Source of the DNA: Streptomyces lasiicapitis
GTDB lineage: Bacteria; Actinomycetota; Actinomycetes; Streptomycetales; Streptomycetaceae
DNA length: 34,937 nt
Reading direction: 5' to 3'
Assembly: GCF_014646335.1 (NCBI RefSeq)
Contig: NZ_BMNG01000032.1
Span: 1 to 34,937, forward strand
In this document: positions 7,536 to 15,391 of the stretch, piece after piece
Numbering within the stretch: position 1 is the first letter of the stretch
Layout: each line of letters begins with the position of its first letter
Notes under the pieces: model-generated
Database searches by the model: none
What the model saw: only the letters and a program-made list of their open reading frames with translations
What the model was told of the DNA's origin: nothing
Program-made: the position numbers and the translations under genes

Positions 7536-8813
7536 TTACTTCTGGTCCTCGCCCTCGATTCCCAGTTCTGGGAGTAGGCCGGGGAGGAGGGGTGGGAGGG
7601 TTACCTCGGGCTTGCCGGGCTTGGGTTTTTTGGGGGTGGGGTGGTTCTTCTTGTCCTCGGTGGTGCCGGAGGGGGCGGGTGCGTGCTCCGACGGGGGGTC
7701 GAGGATGCCGTCCGTGACGCCGGGGAGGAGGCCTTCGCGGCTTTCCTTGTGGCCGGGGGAGGAGGGCTTGGGTTTGCCGCCGGGGGAGCGGTGGTCGTCG
7801 GTGTCGCCCGAGGTGTGGGGCGCGGGGCGGTCCCGGTGGGTGCCGGTGGAGGAGTCCTGGCGGGGGCGGTCGTCGGGGGAGCTGCTCTTGCCGGGCTGGC
7901 TGGGGAGCAGCGAGCGCAGCGGTTCGACTTCCTGCTCCATGGCGTCGAAGACGGAGCTGACCTGTTCGCCGACGTCACCGAGCTGGACGGGGAGCTTGTC
8001 GCGCAGGGCGCTCCAACTGCCGCGGTGGGACTGGGTGAAGGCGGAGAGGGCCTGGATGGGGCCGAGGGAGCCGTCGCGTTCGTACGCCTCGAGGAGGAGG
8101 CGGTGGCCTTCCGCGGCGTCGTGCCGCATGCCGGAGAGAGCGCGGCGGACCTCGCCGACCGATTCGTGGTCGAGGTGGCCGGAGCGGGCGCGCTCCATCA
8201 GGCGGCGGGCCTCGTTGAGCCGCGTCGAGGCCTGGTCGAGGTAGATCTGGCCGCGGTCGGTGTCGCTGTCGGCCATGCCGAGCTTGAGGTCTTCCATGCC
8301 GCGTTTGAGGCCGTAGAGCGAGTCGCCCGGCAGGGCGTCGGAGCTTGCCGCCGCGACGCCGCCGAAGGCGCCCGCGGCGACGCCCACGGTGAGGCCGCCG
8401 GCGGCGATGCCTTTGGACAGGCGGGTCCGGGGTTTCAACTTCCGCAGGGGGCTCGCCCGGTGGGAGCCTTTGGCACCCTTCCGGGAGCGCTGCTCCGGTA
8501 CGGAAGGGCTTGTGCCCTCGCCCGCCGCCGTGCCCTCCGCCAGCATGGCTTCCATCGCCGCCACCAGCTGGGCCCGCTGGACCACCTTGACCTCGGGGTC
8601 GAGCTGGGGGGCGGGGAGCCGGGCCAGGCCGTCGGCGAGCGCCAGCATCCGGTCGCGCTCGGCCGGACCGGGCGGCGCGGATTCGGCTCGGGCGCCCGCT
8701 GGGGGCGCGGCGGGATCTTCGGGCTGCTCGGCCGCCGGGTCCTGGTCGGAATGCTCCTCCAGGGCCTGGGCGAAGGCGTTCGCCCGCCGGTGGGCCGATA
8801 CGTTCGCGATCAC
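7536..8813 (-). CDS. rsbN: RsbN-type anti-sigma factor for sigma-BldN
   Basis: A 425-residue membrane protein matching Streptomyces RsbN, the anti-sigma of BldN. The cytoplasmic N-terminal ~130 residues (MIANVSAHRRANAFAQALEE...) contain the sigma-binding helices. One membrane helix lies at about 135-157 (GIAAGGLTVGVAAGAFGG). An extracytoplasmic DUF5667 domain (about 160-270, beginning DALPGDSLYGLKRGMEDL) follows, then a long Pro/Ser/Lys-rich tail. It is known to sequester sigma-BldN until aerial growth. I chose GTG 8813 because GAGGAGG sits 8 nt upstream; an in-frame GTG at 8822 would lie inside that site. The gene is downstream of bldN on the same strand and has its own sigma-BldN-like promoter, a negative feedback loop. 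Confidence 0.9.
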   Translation of the reverse strand: MIANVSAHRRANAFAQALEEHSDQDPAAEQPEDPAAPPAGARAESAPPGPAERDRMLALADGLARLPAPQLDPEVKVVQRAQLVAAMEAMLAEGTAAGEGTSPSVPEQRSRKGAKGSHRASPLRKLKPRTRLSKGIAAGGLTVGVAAGAFGGVAAASSDALPGDSLYGLKRGMEDLKLGMADSDTDRGQIYLDQASTRLNEARRLMERARSGHLDHESVGEVRRALSGMRHDAAEGHRLLLEAYERDGSLGPIQALSAFTQSHRGSWSALRDKLPVQLGDVGEQVSSVFDAMEQEVEPLRSLLPSQPGKSSSPDDRPRQDSSTGTHRDRPAPHTSGDTDDHRSPGGKPKPSSPGHKESREGLLPGVTDGILDPPSEHAPAPSGTTEDKKNHPTPKKPKPGKPEVTLPPLLPGLLPELGIEGEDQK

Positions 8814-8976
8814 TGGCGGCACCTCCTCTCGTCATGACGGTCGACTCCCCAGGGGGTCCTGGGGGTTGCGTCGTCCGAACACTTCCACACGTTCGAGTGA
8901 GCGCATGGAGCCTCCCCGTGCTCCGAGGGAGCTCGGGGGTGATTCGGACTGCAACCACAGGGAGCCTGCATCCCGC

Positions 8977-9005
8977 ACAACGAGCGTCGCGGCACTTGGG
9001 TTACG
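8977..9005 (-). promoter_or_regulatory. Sigma-BldN-type promoter of rsbN
   Basis: On the minus strand, CGTAAC (9005-9000), exactly 17 nt, then CGTTGT (8982-8977). This is the -35/-10 pair I associate with sigma-BldN promoters (CGTAAC ... CGTTGT). It would start RNA near 8970, leaving a leader of about 155 nt before the rsbN GTG. rsbN is known as a BldN-dependent gene in Streptomyces venezuelae, which agrees. Confidence 0.75.
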
Positions 9006-9118
9006 GACGAAAGATGATCCGACCGCCGAGGGCTCGACAAAGTCCGTGACGGCCATCTGGCCGCCACGGACGGTGAGTTGGGCGTCGCGCAGCGTGGCGG
9101 GACGCCCGTCGGTCGCCG

Positions 9119-9892
9119 CTAGCGGGCGTCGTCCGGGAGGAGCCGGGCGAGGGTGCGGACCGCCCGGTACTGGAGGGTTTTGATCGCGCCTTCGTTCTTG
9201 CCCATGACGCGGGCGGTCTCGGCCACGGAGAGGCCTTGCAGGAAGCGCAGGGTCACGCACTCCTGCTGCTGGGGGTTGAGGCGGCGGACCGCGTCGAGGA
9301 GCGCGGCGTTCGACAGGGACTCAAGGACGGAGTCCTCGGGGCTGCGCTCGACCTCGTTCGCGTCGAGCATCTCGCCGGTGGTGACCTCGAGGCGGAAGCG
9401 GCTCGACTTGAAGTGGTCGGCCACCAGGTTGCGGGCGATGGTGACGAGCCAGGCGCCGAAGTCGCGGCCCTGCCACGTGAACGTACCGATCCTGCGCAGG
9501 GCGCGGAGGAACGTCTCGCTGGTGAGGTCCTCGGCCGTCGCCTTTCCGCCGACGCGGTAGTAGATGTAGCGGTAGACGGTGTCGCTGTACTGGTCGTAGA
9601 GGCGGCCGAAGGCGTCGGACTCGCCCGCCTGGGCTCGCTCGACGAGGTCCATCATGCGGGCGCTGTCACTGTCCGCCGCGGGACGGCGGTGGGTGGTCGT
9701 GGCGGTACCGGAGCGCGCCCGTCTGCTGACGGCCGCACCGCCGTCCGCCAGGGCGTAGCACGGCCCGGCGGGTGCCGGGACGGCGAAGGCGGGGACGGCG
9801 TACGCGGTGGGGACGAAGCCGCGCAGGCGGTCGACGACCGTTGCGCGCAGCGTAGCCAGGCCCGAGGCGTCAACCCCGACGTGTGGGTACAC
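9119..9892 (-). CDS. bldN: ECF sigma factor BldN
   Basis: A 257-residue ECF sigma factor needed for aerial mycelium formation; it drives chaplin and rodlin genes in studied streptomycetes. An N-terminal extension (about 1-80, MYPHVGVDASGLATLRATVV...) precedes region 2 (about 81-155, MDLVERAQAGESDAFGRLYD...EDLTSETFLRAL) and region 4 (about 196-252, LNPQQQECVTLRFLQGLSVAETARVMGKNEGAIKTL). In S. coelicolor the extension is removed proteolytically to activate pro-sigma; its presence here suggests the same. GTG 9892 with GGGAG 4 nt upstream fits that extended start. It is followed by rsbN with a separate promoter. BldD is the known repressor; I could not identify a BldD box upstream. Confidence 0.95.
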   Translation of the reverse strand: MYPHVGVDASGLATLRATVVDRLRGFVPTAYAVPAFAVPAPAGPCYALADGGAAVSRRARSGTATTTHRRPAADSDSARMMDLVERAQAGESDAFGRLYDQYSDTVYRYIYYRVGGKATAEDLTSETFLRALRRIGTFTWQGRDFGAWLVTIARNLVADHFKSSRFRLEVTTGEMLDANEVERSPEDSVLESLSNAALLDAVRRLNPQQQECVTLRFLQGLSVAETARVMGKNEGAIKTLQYRAVRTLARLLPDDAR

Positions 9893-10276
9893 GGGACTCC
9901 CAGAGGCAGAGCTTCCATCACGTGCAGTACCGGACCGTTCACCCGTCGTAGCGACAGGCTGTGTCCGTCATGCGTCTGAGGAGAATAACGCTTCGTACAG
10001 GCAGCGCTACACCCAGTTGCTCAAATCATCGATTACGTCGCTTCTGTTACCGATCGGCGGTCGATCAAGTACCGGTTATTGACTGATTGTTGATCGAATG
10101 AGCGCGCATTCGGGGTGGCCGGGGGGCGTGTTGTGGCCGAGTTGAATGAACGGGACTGGCGGGGGGCGTGGCGGGTAAGACAGAACGATTGCCGTCGTTT
10201 CCGGGCGCGACGAGTGGCGGAGGCCCGTGTTCCGGGGCCTCCGCCGGCGATGGTCACCGAGCGTGTCGGTATGGGG
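9893..10276 (-). other. bldN upstream region
   Basis: 384 nt without a gene. The stretch 10020-10110 is markedly AT-richer than its surroundings and probably holds the bldN promoter and operators. It contains an inverted repeat GATCG-N5-CGATC (10052-10066) and further GATC-rich half sites. No -35/-10 pair stands out, and I found no match to the 15-bp BldD consensus. The far end carries the terminator at 10216-10245. Confidence 0.5.
10216..10245 (-). terminator. Terminator of the HAD-IB gene
   Basis: An 11-bp GC-rich stem (10216-10226 with 10235-10245) and an 8-nt loop, placed 31 nt after the stop codon of the minus-strand HAD gene. It shields the bldN upstream region from read-through. Confidence 0.75.
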
Positions 10277-11236
10277 TCAGTGGCGGCGGCGGTGCAGTGC
10301 GATCGCGGCCGCCGTGCCGCCCGCGAGGGCGCCGACGCCCGCGGCGGCCGGGATGCCGACCTTCGCGGCCTTGCGGCCCGTGCGGTAGTCGCGCAGCCGC
10401 CATTCGCGGGCGCGGGCGTGCTTGCGCAGCTTGGCGTCGGGGTTGATCGCGTACGGATGTCCGACGAGGGACAGCATCGGGATGTCGTTGTGGGAGTCGC
10501 TGTACGCGGCGCAGCGGGCCAGGTCCAGGCCCTCGGCGGTGGCCAGGGCGCGGACGGCCTCGGCCTTCGCGGGGCCGTGCAGCGGCTCGCCGACGAGCTT
10601 TCCGGTGTAGACGCCGTGCACCGACTCGGCGACGGTGCCGAGGGCGCCGGTCAGGCCGAGGCGGCGGGCGATGATCGTGGCCGTCTCCACGGGCGCGGCC
10701 GTGACCAGCCAGACCTTCTGGCCCGCGTCGAGGTGGGCCTGGGCCAGGGCGCGGGTGCCGGGCCAGATGCGCTCGGCCATGTACTCGTCGTAGATCTCCT
10801 CGCCGATGGACATCAGCTCGGCGACGCGGTGGCCCTTGACGATGGAAAGGGCGCTGTCGCGCGCGTCCTGCATGTGCTCGGGGTCCTCGACCCCGGCGAG
10901 CCGGAACCACGCCTGCTGCCAGGCGAATCGGGCGAGCTCGCGGCGCTGGAAGAACTTCCGCTTGTAGAGCCCGCGGCCGAAGTGGAAGAGGGCGGCGCCC
11001 TGCATCACGGTGTTGTCGAGGTCGAAGAACGCGGCGGCTTCCTCGTCGCCCGCGACCGGGAACTCGGGGGGCGCGGTCTCCTCGGCGGGGGTCTGTTCGG
11101 CCCGCTCGCCGGACTCCTCCAGCTCCTGGAGCTCCTGCGACGACTTGCGAGCTGCCTCGGCCGAGGCCTCGCCGGCGAGCACGCTGCGCGCGGTGGCGAA
11201 GCGCCTGCGGGGGTGGAGCCAACCCAGAGTGGCCAT
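10277..11236 (-). CDS. HAD-IB family phosphatase with C-terminal membrane tail
   Basis: A HAD subfamily IB hydrolase (phosphoserine phosphatase/CicA-like), about 319 residues. Motif I is AAFFDLDNTVMQG, motif II is WLVTAAP, the motif III Lys is in HGPAKAEAV, and motif IV is AAYSDSHNDIPML. The N-terminal ~70 residues are Glu/Ala-rich and the C-terminus ends in a hydrophobic stretch GIPAAAGVGALAGGTAAAIAL followed by HRRRH, which looks like a tail anchor. In this HAD-IB group the substrate can be phosphoserine or a lysophospholipid phosphate; not decidable here. Starts GTG 11254, ATG 11248 and ATG 11236 are all in frame and none has a good ribosome-binding site; I took MATLGW as the conserved beginning. 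Divergent from the glutaredoxin-like gene. Confidence 0.87.
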   Translation of the reverse strand: MATLGWLHPRRRFATARSVLAGEASAEAARKSSQELQELEESGERAEQTPAEETAPPEFPVAGDEEAAAFFDLDNTVMQGAALFHFGRGLYKRKFFQRRELARFAWQQAWFRLAGVEDPEHMQDARDSALSIVKGHRVAELMSIGEEIYDEYMAERIWPGTRALAQAHLDAGQKVWLVTAAPVETATIIARRLGLTGALGTVAESVHGVYTGKLVGEPLHGPAKAEAVRALATAEGLDLARCAAYSDSHNDIPMLSLVGHPYAINPDAKLRKHARAREWRLRDYRTGRKAAKVGIPAAAGVGALAGGTAAAIALHRRRH

Positions 11237-11267
11237 GCCGTCGAGCATAGCCACTCTGTTCGGTCGG

Positions 11268-11297
11268 CTCGTAAAGGGAACGAATCGAACGCGTCAA
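11268..11297 (-). promoter_or_regulatory. Putative promoter of the HAD-IB gene
   Basis: Minus strand TTGACG (11297-11292), an 18-nt spacer, then TACGAG (11273-11268). A start near 11261 would give an almost leaderless message for the 11254 or 11248 starts, which would explain the missing ribosome-binding site and would favour those longer N-termini. Confidence 0.4.
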
Positions 11298-11388
11298 CGG
11301 TCCGTGTCGCGCTGGTCACACCGGGGTGCGCCGCGGCGGCGTACCGCGTCGGCGGCGGCGCGTGAGAAGCGTAAGAAGGAGGAAGCTG

Positions 11389-11676
11389 GTGGGCATGAGT
11401 CCTCTTTTTCGCCGCGGCGGTGCGGCCAAGACGCCCAAGGCGCGCGTCGTCACGCTGATCGGCAAGCCCGGGTGTCACTTGTGCGACGACGCGGAGGAGG
11501 TGGTCGCCAAGGTCTGCGGCGAGCTCGGCGTCGTGTGGGAGAAGAAGGACATCACGCGGGACGAGGCGCTGCACAAGGAGTACTGGGAGCAGATTCCGGT
11601 GGTGCTCGTGGACGGGGAGCAGCACACGTTCTGGCGGGTGGACGAGGGGCGGCTGCGGCGGGAGTTGGCGGGATAA
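11389..11676 (+). CDS. Glutaredoxin-family protein
   Basis: A 95-residue thioredoxin-fold protein of the DUF836/glutaredoxin-like type. VVTLIGKPGCHLCDDAEEV carries a CxxC redox pair (CHLC) at the start of the first helix, and IPVVLVDGEQH supplies the cis-Pro loop. It probably reduces disulfides or mixed thiols in the cytosol; a mycothiol or thioredoxin partner is inference. I chose GTG 11389 because AAGGAGG (11376-11382) lies 6 nt upstream; ATG 11395 is two codons further in. It is upstream of and co-directional with rex (330 nt gap), a redox-themed neighbourhood conserved in Streptomyces. Confidence 0.88.
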   Translation: MGMSPLFRRGGAAKTPKARVVTLIGKPGCHLCDDAEEVVAKVCGELGVVWEKKDITRDEALHKEYWEQIPVVLVDGEQHTFWRVDEGRLRRELAG

Positions 11677-11858
11677 CGCCGGGTCGACGGGGGCGATGGC
11701 TGGTTGTGACGTCCGGAGCTGTCCGGAAAGTCGTTTAGCATCGGGGGTCGGTTTTGAGCTCGGGGGCGAGGTTCGTGAGGAGTGTGTACGGTTTTGCCCC
11801 CGTCGGTTGAGTGTCGTTGTCGGCCGTGCGCCGGTTCCAGGAATGTGCGCCAGGGGTG

Positions 11859-11874
11859 CGTGACGCCGGTCACG
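11859..11874 (+). promoter_or_regulatory. Crp-like palindrome upstream of rex
   Basis: CGTGACGCCGGTCACG is a 6-bp inverted repeat with a 4-nt centre and fits GTGA-N6-TCAC, the core recognised by Crp/Fnr-family regulators. It lies about 27 nt upstream of the Rex operator, so a second regulator could act on the rex-hem promoter. Confidence 0.4.
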
Positions 11875-11900
11875 TTGGGCGGGCAAATCGGACACCATCT

Positions 11901-11918
11901 TTGTGCACGCGTTCACAA
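11901..11918 (+). promoter_or_regulatory. Rex operator (ROP)
   Basis: TTGTGCACGCGTTCACAA: both half sites match the Rex operator TTGTGAA-N4-TTCACAA except one base in the left arm. It lies about 90 nt before the rex GTG. The right distance for a promoter is present: TTGTGC (11901-11906), a 17-nt spacer and TAGCCT (11924-11929), so bound Rex would cover the -35 and spacer. Rex binds such sites when NADH is low and releases when NADH rises. Confidence 0.9.
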
Positions 11919-12006
11919 AGACATAGCCTGCTGTCGACGGGGCGGTCTTGGGACACGACACCGGGTGCCGGCCCGCCTTCAGCCCCGCTCTACCCGCAGG
12001 AGCACC

Positions 12007-12780
12007 GTGGCAACTGGCCGAACTCACCGACCGGCGACCCGCAGCCGAGGGATTCCCGAGGCCACCGTCGCCAGGCTTCCGCTGTACCTGAGGGCTCTCA
12101 CCGCGCTGTCGGAGCGCTCGGTGCCCACGGTCTCCTCCGAGGAGCTGGCCGCCGCCGCGGGGGTCAACTCCGCGAAGCTGCGCAAGGATTTCTCGTACCT
12201 CGGCTCCTACGGGACCAGGGGCGTCGGCTACGACGTCGAGTACCTCGTGTACCAGATCTCCCGTGAGCTCGGGCTGACCCAGGACTGGCCGGTTGTCATC
12301 GTCGGTATCGGTAACCTCGGCGCCGCGCTGGCCAATTACGGCGGGTTCGCCTCGCGCGGGTTCCGTGTGGCCGCCCTCATAGACGCCGATCCGGCGATGG
12401 CGGGCAAGCCCGTCGCCGGCATGCCGGTGCAGCACACGGACGAGCTCGAGAAGATCATCAGCGACAACGGCGTCTCCATCGGCGTCATCGCGACCCCGGC
12501 GGGCGCCGCCCAGCAGGTCTGCGACCGGCTCGTGGCCGCGGGCGTCACGTCCATCCTGAACTTCGCGCCGACCGTCCTGACCGTCCCCGACGGCGTCGAC
12601 GTGCGCAAGGTCGACCTCTCCATCGAGCTGCAGATCCTCGCGTTCCACGAGCAGCGCAAGGCCGGCGAGGAGAGCTCCGCCGACAGCGCGGACGACGCCG
12701 AGGGCACAGCCCCGCCCGCCGCCGCCAAGCCGCACCGCAAGGGACCCGACGGGGACGTCCCCGCCGTGATGCCGGCATGA
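12007..12780 (+). CDS. rex: Redox-sensing transcriptional repressor Rex
   Basis: A 257-residue Rex repressor: N-terminal winged helix (about 18-85, IPEATVARLPLYLRALTAL...ELAAAAGVNSAKLRKDFSYLG), then an NAD(H)-binding Rossmann domain with VVIVGIGNLGAALANY and a domain-swapped C-terminal helix. The last ~35 residues are acidic then Ala/Pro/Lys-rich. It senses the NADH/NAD+ ratio and represses respiratory genes when NADH is low. The start is GTG 12007 with AGGAG at 11998-12002; upstream in-frame codons lie in the promoter. The stop overlaps the hemA ATG by 4 nt (ATGA), so rex leads the hemA-hemC-hemD transcript and controls it through the operator at 11901. Confidence 0.97.
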   Translation: MATGRTHRPATRSRGIPEATVARLPLYLRALTALSERSVPTVSSEELAAAAGVNSAKLRKDFSYLGSYGTRGVGYDVEYLVYQISRELGLTQDWPVVIVGIGNLGAALANYGGFASRGFRVAALIDADPAMAGKPVAGMPVQHTDELEKIISDNGVSIGVIATPAGAAQQVCDRLVAAGVTSILNFAPTVLTVPDGVDVRKVDLSIELQILAFHEQRKAGEESSADSADDAEGTAPPAAAKPHRKGPDGDVPAVMPA

Positions 12781-14435
12781 GTCTCCTCGTCGTAGGCCTC
12801 AGTCACCGCAGCGCTCCGGTGAGCGTGCTCGAGCGGGCCGCGCTCACCGTCGACGCGCAGGCCAAGCTGCTGCACGACACGGTGGCCGCCGAGCCCGCGG
12901 CCGAGTCGGCCGTGCTCGCGACCTGCAACCGCATCGAGCTGTACGCGGACGTGGACAAGTTCCACGCGGGTGTCGCCGAGCTGTCGACGCTGCTCGCCCT
13001 GCACAGCGGCGTCGGCCTGGAGGAGCTCACCCCTTATCTGTACGTGCACTACGAGGACCGGGCCGTCCACCACCTGTTCTCGGTGGCGTGCGGGCTCGAC
13101 TCCATGGTCGTCGGCGAGGGGCAGATCCTCGGTCAGATCAAGGACTCGCTCGCGCGGGCGCAGGAGCTGCACACCGCGGGCCGGCTCCTCAACGACCTCT
13201 TCCAGCAGGCCCTGCGCGTGGGCAAGCGGGCGCACTCGGAGACCGGCATCGACCGGGCCGGGCAGTCGCTCGTCACCTTCGGCCTGGAGCAGCTGGCCGG
13301 GCGCGAGCCCGTGCACGCCTGGGCCAAGGGCAAGCGCGCCCTGGTGATCGGCGCGGGCTCCATGTCCTCGCTGGCCGCGGCGACCCTCGCGCGCGCGGGC
13401 GTGGACGAGGTCGTCGTCGCCAACCGCACCCTGGACCGCGCCGAGCGCCTCGCCGCCATCCTCACGGAGGGCGGCACGGGAGCCGCCGCCCGCGCCGTGC
13501 CGATGGACGACGTGGCCGTGGAGCTGACACGTGCCGACGTGGCGGTGTCCTGTACCGGCGCGACGGGCCTTGTCCTCACGGCGGCGGACGTCACCGCGGC
13601 GGTCTCGGGGCGCGTCGGCGACGTACGAGACGTACGAAGTGAGGTACGGGACGGGCATGACGGGTCGGTCGGCTGTGCCGATGACGACTGTGTGATCGCG
13701 CCGGACACCGCCACCCCCGCCCCGGACGCGGGCGGCTGCCCCGTGGGCGCGCAGGTCGGCGATGAGAACGCGTACGAGCAGCACGCCGCCCTTGTCGACA
13801 ACAGTCCCGCCGTGGGCGGAAGCTCGGTGCGGGTCGCCCGGTCGGTGCACGCCGCCGTGGTGCCCGCCGCCCGCGCCGCCGCGCTGTACCTGCTCGACCT
13901 CGCCATGCCCCGCGACATCGACGCCGCCGCGCACCGCCTCACCGGCGTGCGCCTGGTCGACATCGAGTCGCTCGCGGACGCGTCCGCCGACGCGCCGATG
14001 GCCGCCGACGTGGACGCCGTGCGCACCCTCGTGTCCGACGAGGTCGCCGCGTTCGGCGCCGCGCAGCGCGCCGCGCACATCACGCCGACCGTCGTCGCGC
14101 TGCGCACCATGGCCGCCGACGTCGTCAACGGCGAGATGGCCCGGCTCGACGGCCGGCTGCCGGAGCTCGGCGCCAAGGAGCGCGCCGAGATCACGCAGAC
14201 CGTGCGCCGCGTCGTCGACAAGCTGCTGCACGCGCCGACGGTGCGCGTGAAGCAGCTCGCCAGCGAGCCCGGCGGCGCCGGATACGCCGACGCCCTGCGC
14301 ACCCTTTTCGACCTCGACCCGGAGACGGTCGCCGCCGTGTCCCGGGCCGATCTGTTGAGCAACGCCGGTGGCAACGCCGGTGGCCAGCTCAACCAGCACC
14401 AAGAGAACGACGAACCCAAGCGAGGCCGCGCATGA
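12777..14435 (+). CDS. hemA: Glutamyl-tRNA reductase
   Basis: First committed enzyme of C5-pathway tetrapyrrole synthesis; reduces Glu-tRNA(Glu) to glutamate-1-semialdehyde with NADPH. Catalytic Cys50 lies in VLATCNRIELYA. EGQILGQIK (114-122) is the conserved substrate/dimer region, IGAGSMSSLAAATL (191-204) the NADPH loop, and LDLAMPRDI (373-381) the conserved C-terminal NADPH-domain strand. At 552 residues it is over 100 longer than typical bacterial enzymes. About 85 residues (roughly 278-366) are inserted between the NADPH-domain strands, plus a Gly/Asn/Gln-rich tail. The insertion has three Cys (300, 305, 321) and a short VRDVRSEVRDG repeat. Start and stop overlap rex and hemC by 4 nt. 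Confidence 0.96.
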   Translation: MSLLVVGLSHRSAPVSVLERAALTVDAQAKLLHDTVAAEPAAESAVLATCNRIELYADVDKFHAGVAELSTLLALHSGVGLEELTPYLYVHYEDRAVHHLFSVACGLDSMVVGEGQILGQIKDSLARAQELHTAGRLLNDLFQQALRVGKRAHSETGIDRAGQSLVTFGLEQLAGREPVHAWAKGKRALVIGAGSMSSLAAATLARAGVDEVVVANRTLDRAERLAAILTEGGTGAAARAVPMDDVAVELTRADVAVSCTGATGLVLTAADVTAAVSGRVGDVRDVRSEVRDGHDGSVGCADDDCVIAPDTATPAPDAGGCPVGAQVGDENAYEQHAALVDNSPAVGGSSVRVARSVHAAVVPAARAAALYLLDLAMPRDIDAAAHRLTGVRLVDIESLADASADAPMAADVDAVRTLVSDEVAAFGAAQRAAHITPTVVALRTMAADVVNGEMARLDGRLPELGAKERAEITQTVRRVVDKLLHAPTVRVKQLASEPGGAGYADALRTLFDLDPETVAAVSRADLLSNAGGNAGGQLNQHQENDEPKRGRA

Positions 14436-15391
14436 CCGAGAAGGCACTCAGACTCGGGACCAGGCGCAGCAAGCTGGCCATGGCCCAGTCGGGACAGGTG
14501 GCGAGGAAGGTCACGGAGCTGACGGGGCGTCCCGTCGAGCTCGTCGAGATCACGACGTTCGGCGACACCTCGCGCGAGCACCTCGCCCAGATCGGCGGCA
14601 CCGGTGTGTTCGTCACCGCGCTGCGCGACGCGCTGCTCGCCGGTGACGTCGACTTCGCCGTGCACTCGCTGAAGGACCTGCCCACCGCGCAGCCGGCCGA
14701 GCTCACGCTCGCCGCCGTGCCGGAGCGGGAGGACCCGAGGGACGTGCTGATCGCGCGCGACGGACTGACCTTCGCGGAGCTTCCCGACGGAGCGCGCATC
14801 GGCACCGGCTCGCCGCGCCGCATGGCGCAGCTCAACGCCTACGCCCGCAACCACGGCAGTTCCATACAGGCCGTGCCGATCCGGGGGAACATCGACACCC
14901 GCATCGGATACGTGCGCGACGGGAAGCTGGACGCCGTCGTGCTCGCCGCCGCGGGCCTCAACCGCGTCGGCAGGATCGACGAGGTGACCGACTTCCTGTC
15001 GGTCGACACCGTTCTGCCCGCCCCCGGCCAGGGGGCACTGGCGATCGAGTGCGCCGCGACCAACGCGTCACTCGCCGCCACGCTCGCCGAGCTCGACGAC
15101 CCGTACACCCGGGTCGCCGTGACCGCCGAGCGATCCCTGCTCGCCGCCCTGGAGGCCGGCTGCAGCGCACCTGTGGGTGCGCTGGCCGACCTGCTGGCCG
15201 ACGGGCAGGTTGTCAAGGAGATGCGCCTGCGCGGCGTCGTCGGTGCCACCGACGGCTCGACGCTGGTGCAGCTGTCCACCACCGGTCCCGTGCCTGAATC
15301 GGAAGACCAGGCGATGGCGCTCGGGCGGGAACTCGCCGCCGAGATGCTCGCCAAGGGCGCGGCCGGTCTGATGGGGGAGCGAGCACTTTGA
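14432..15391 (+). CDS. hemC: Porphobilinogen deaminase (hydroxymethylbilane synthase)
   Basis: A 319-residue enzyme joining four porphobilinogens into hydroxymethylbilane. It begins MTEKALRLGTRRSKLAMAQSG. The catalytic Asp is in DFAVHSLKDLPT, the Arg-rich dipyrromethane-binding region includes RIGTGSPRRMAQL, and the cofactor-anchoring Cys is in ALEAGCSAPVGA. All expected residues are visible and length is normal. The ATG overlaps the hemA stop and the stop overlaps the TTG of the next gene (TTGA), so translation is coupled along the operon. Regulation is presumably by Rex from the promoter before rex. Confidence 0.97.
   Translation: MTEKALRLGTRRSKLAMAQSGQVARKVTELTGRPVELVEITTFGDTSREHLAQIGGTGVFVTALRDALLAGDVDFAVHSLKDLPTAQPAELTLAAVPEREDPRDVLIARDGLTFAELPDGARIGTGSPRRMAQLNAYARNHGSSIQAVPIRGNIDTRIGYVRDGKLDAVVLAAAGLNRVGRIDEVTDFLSVDTVLPAPGQGALAIECAATNASLAATLAELDDPYTRVAVTAERSLLAALEAGCSAPVGALADLLADGQVVKEMRLRGVVGATDGSTLVQLSTTGPVPESEDQAMALGRELAAEMLAKGAAGLMGERAL

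Noticed and set aside
9893..10110. BldD box upstream of bldN
   Set aside because: I looked for the T-N-AC-N-C-W-G-N-GT pattern and the older AGTGA/TCACC pair and found only partial matches.
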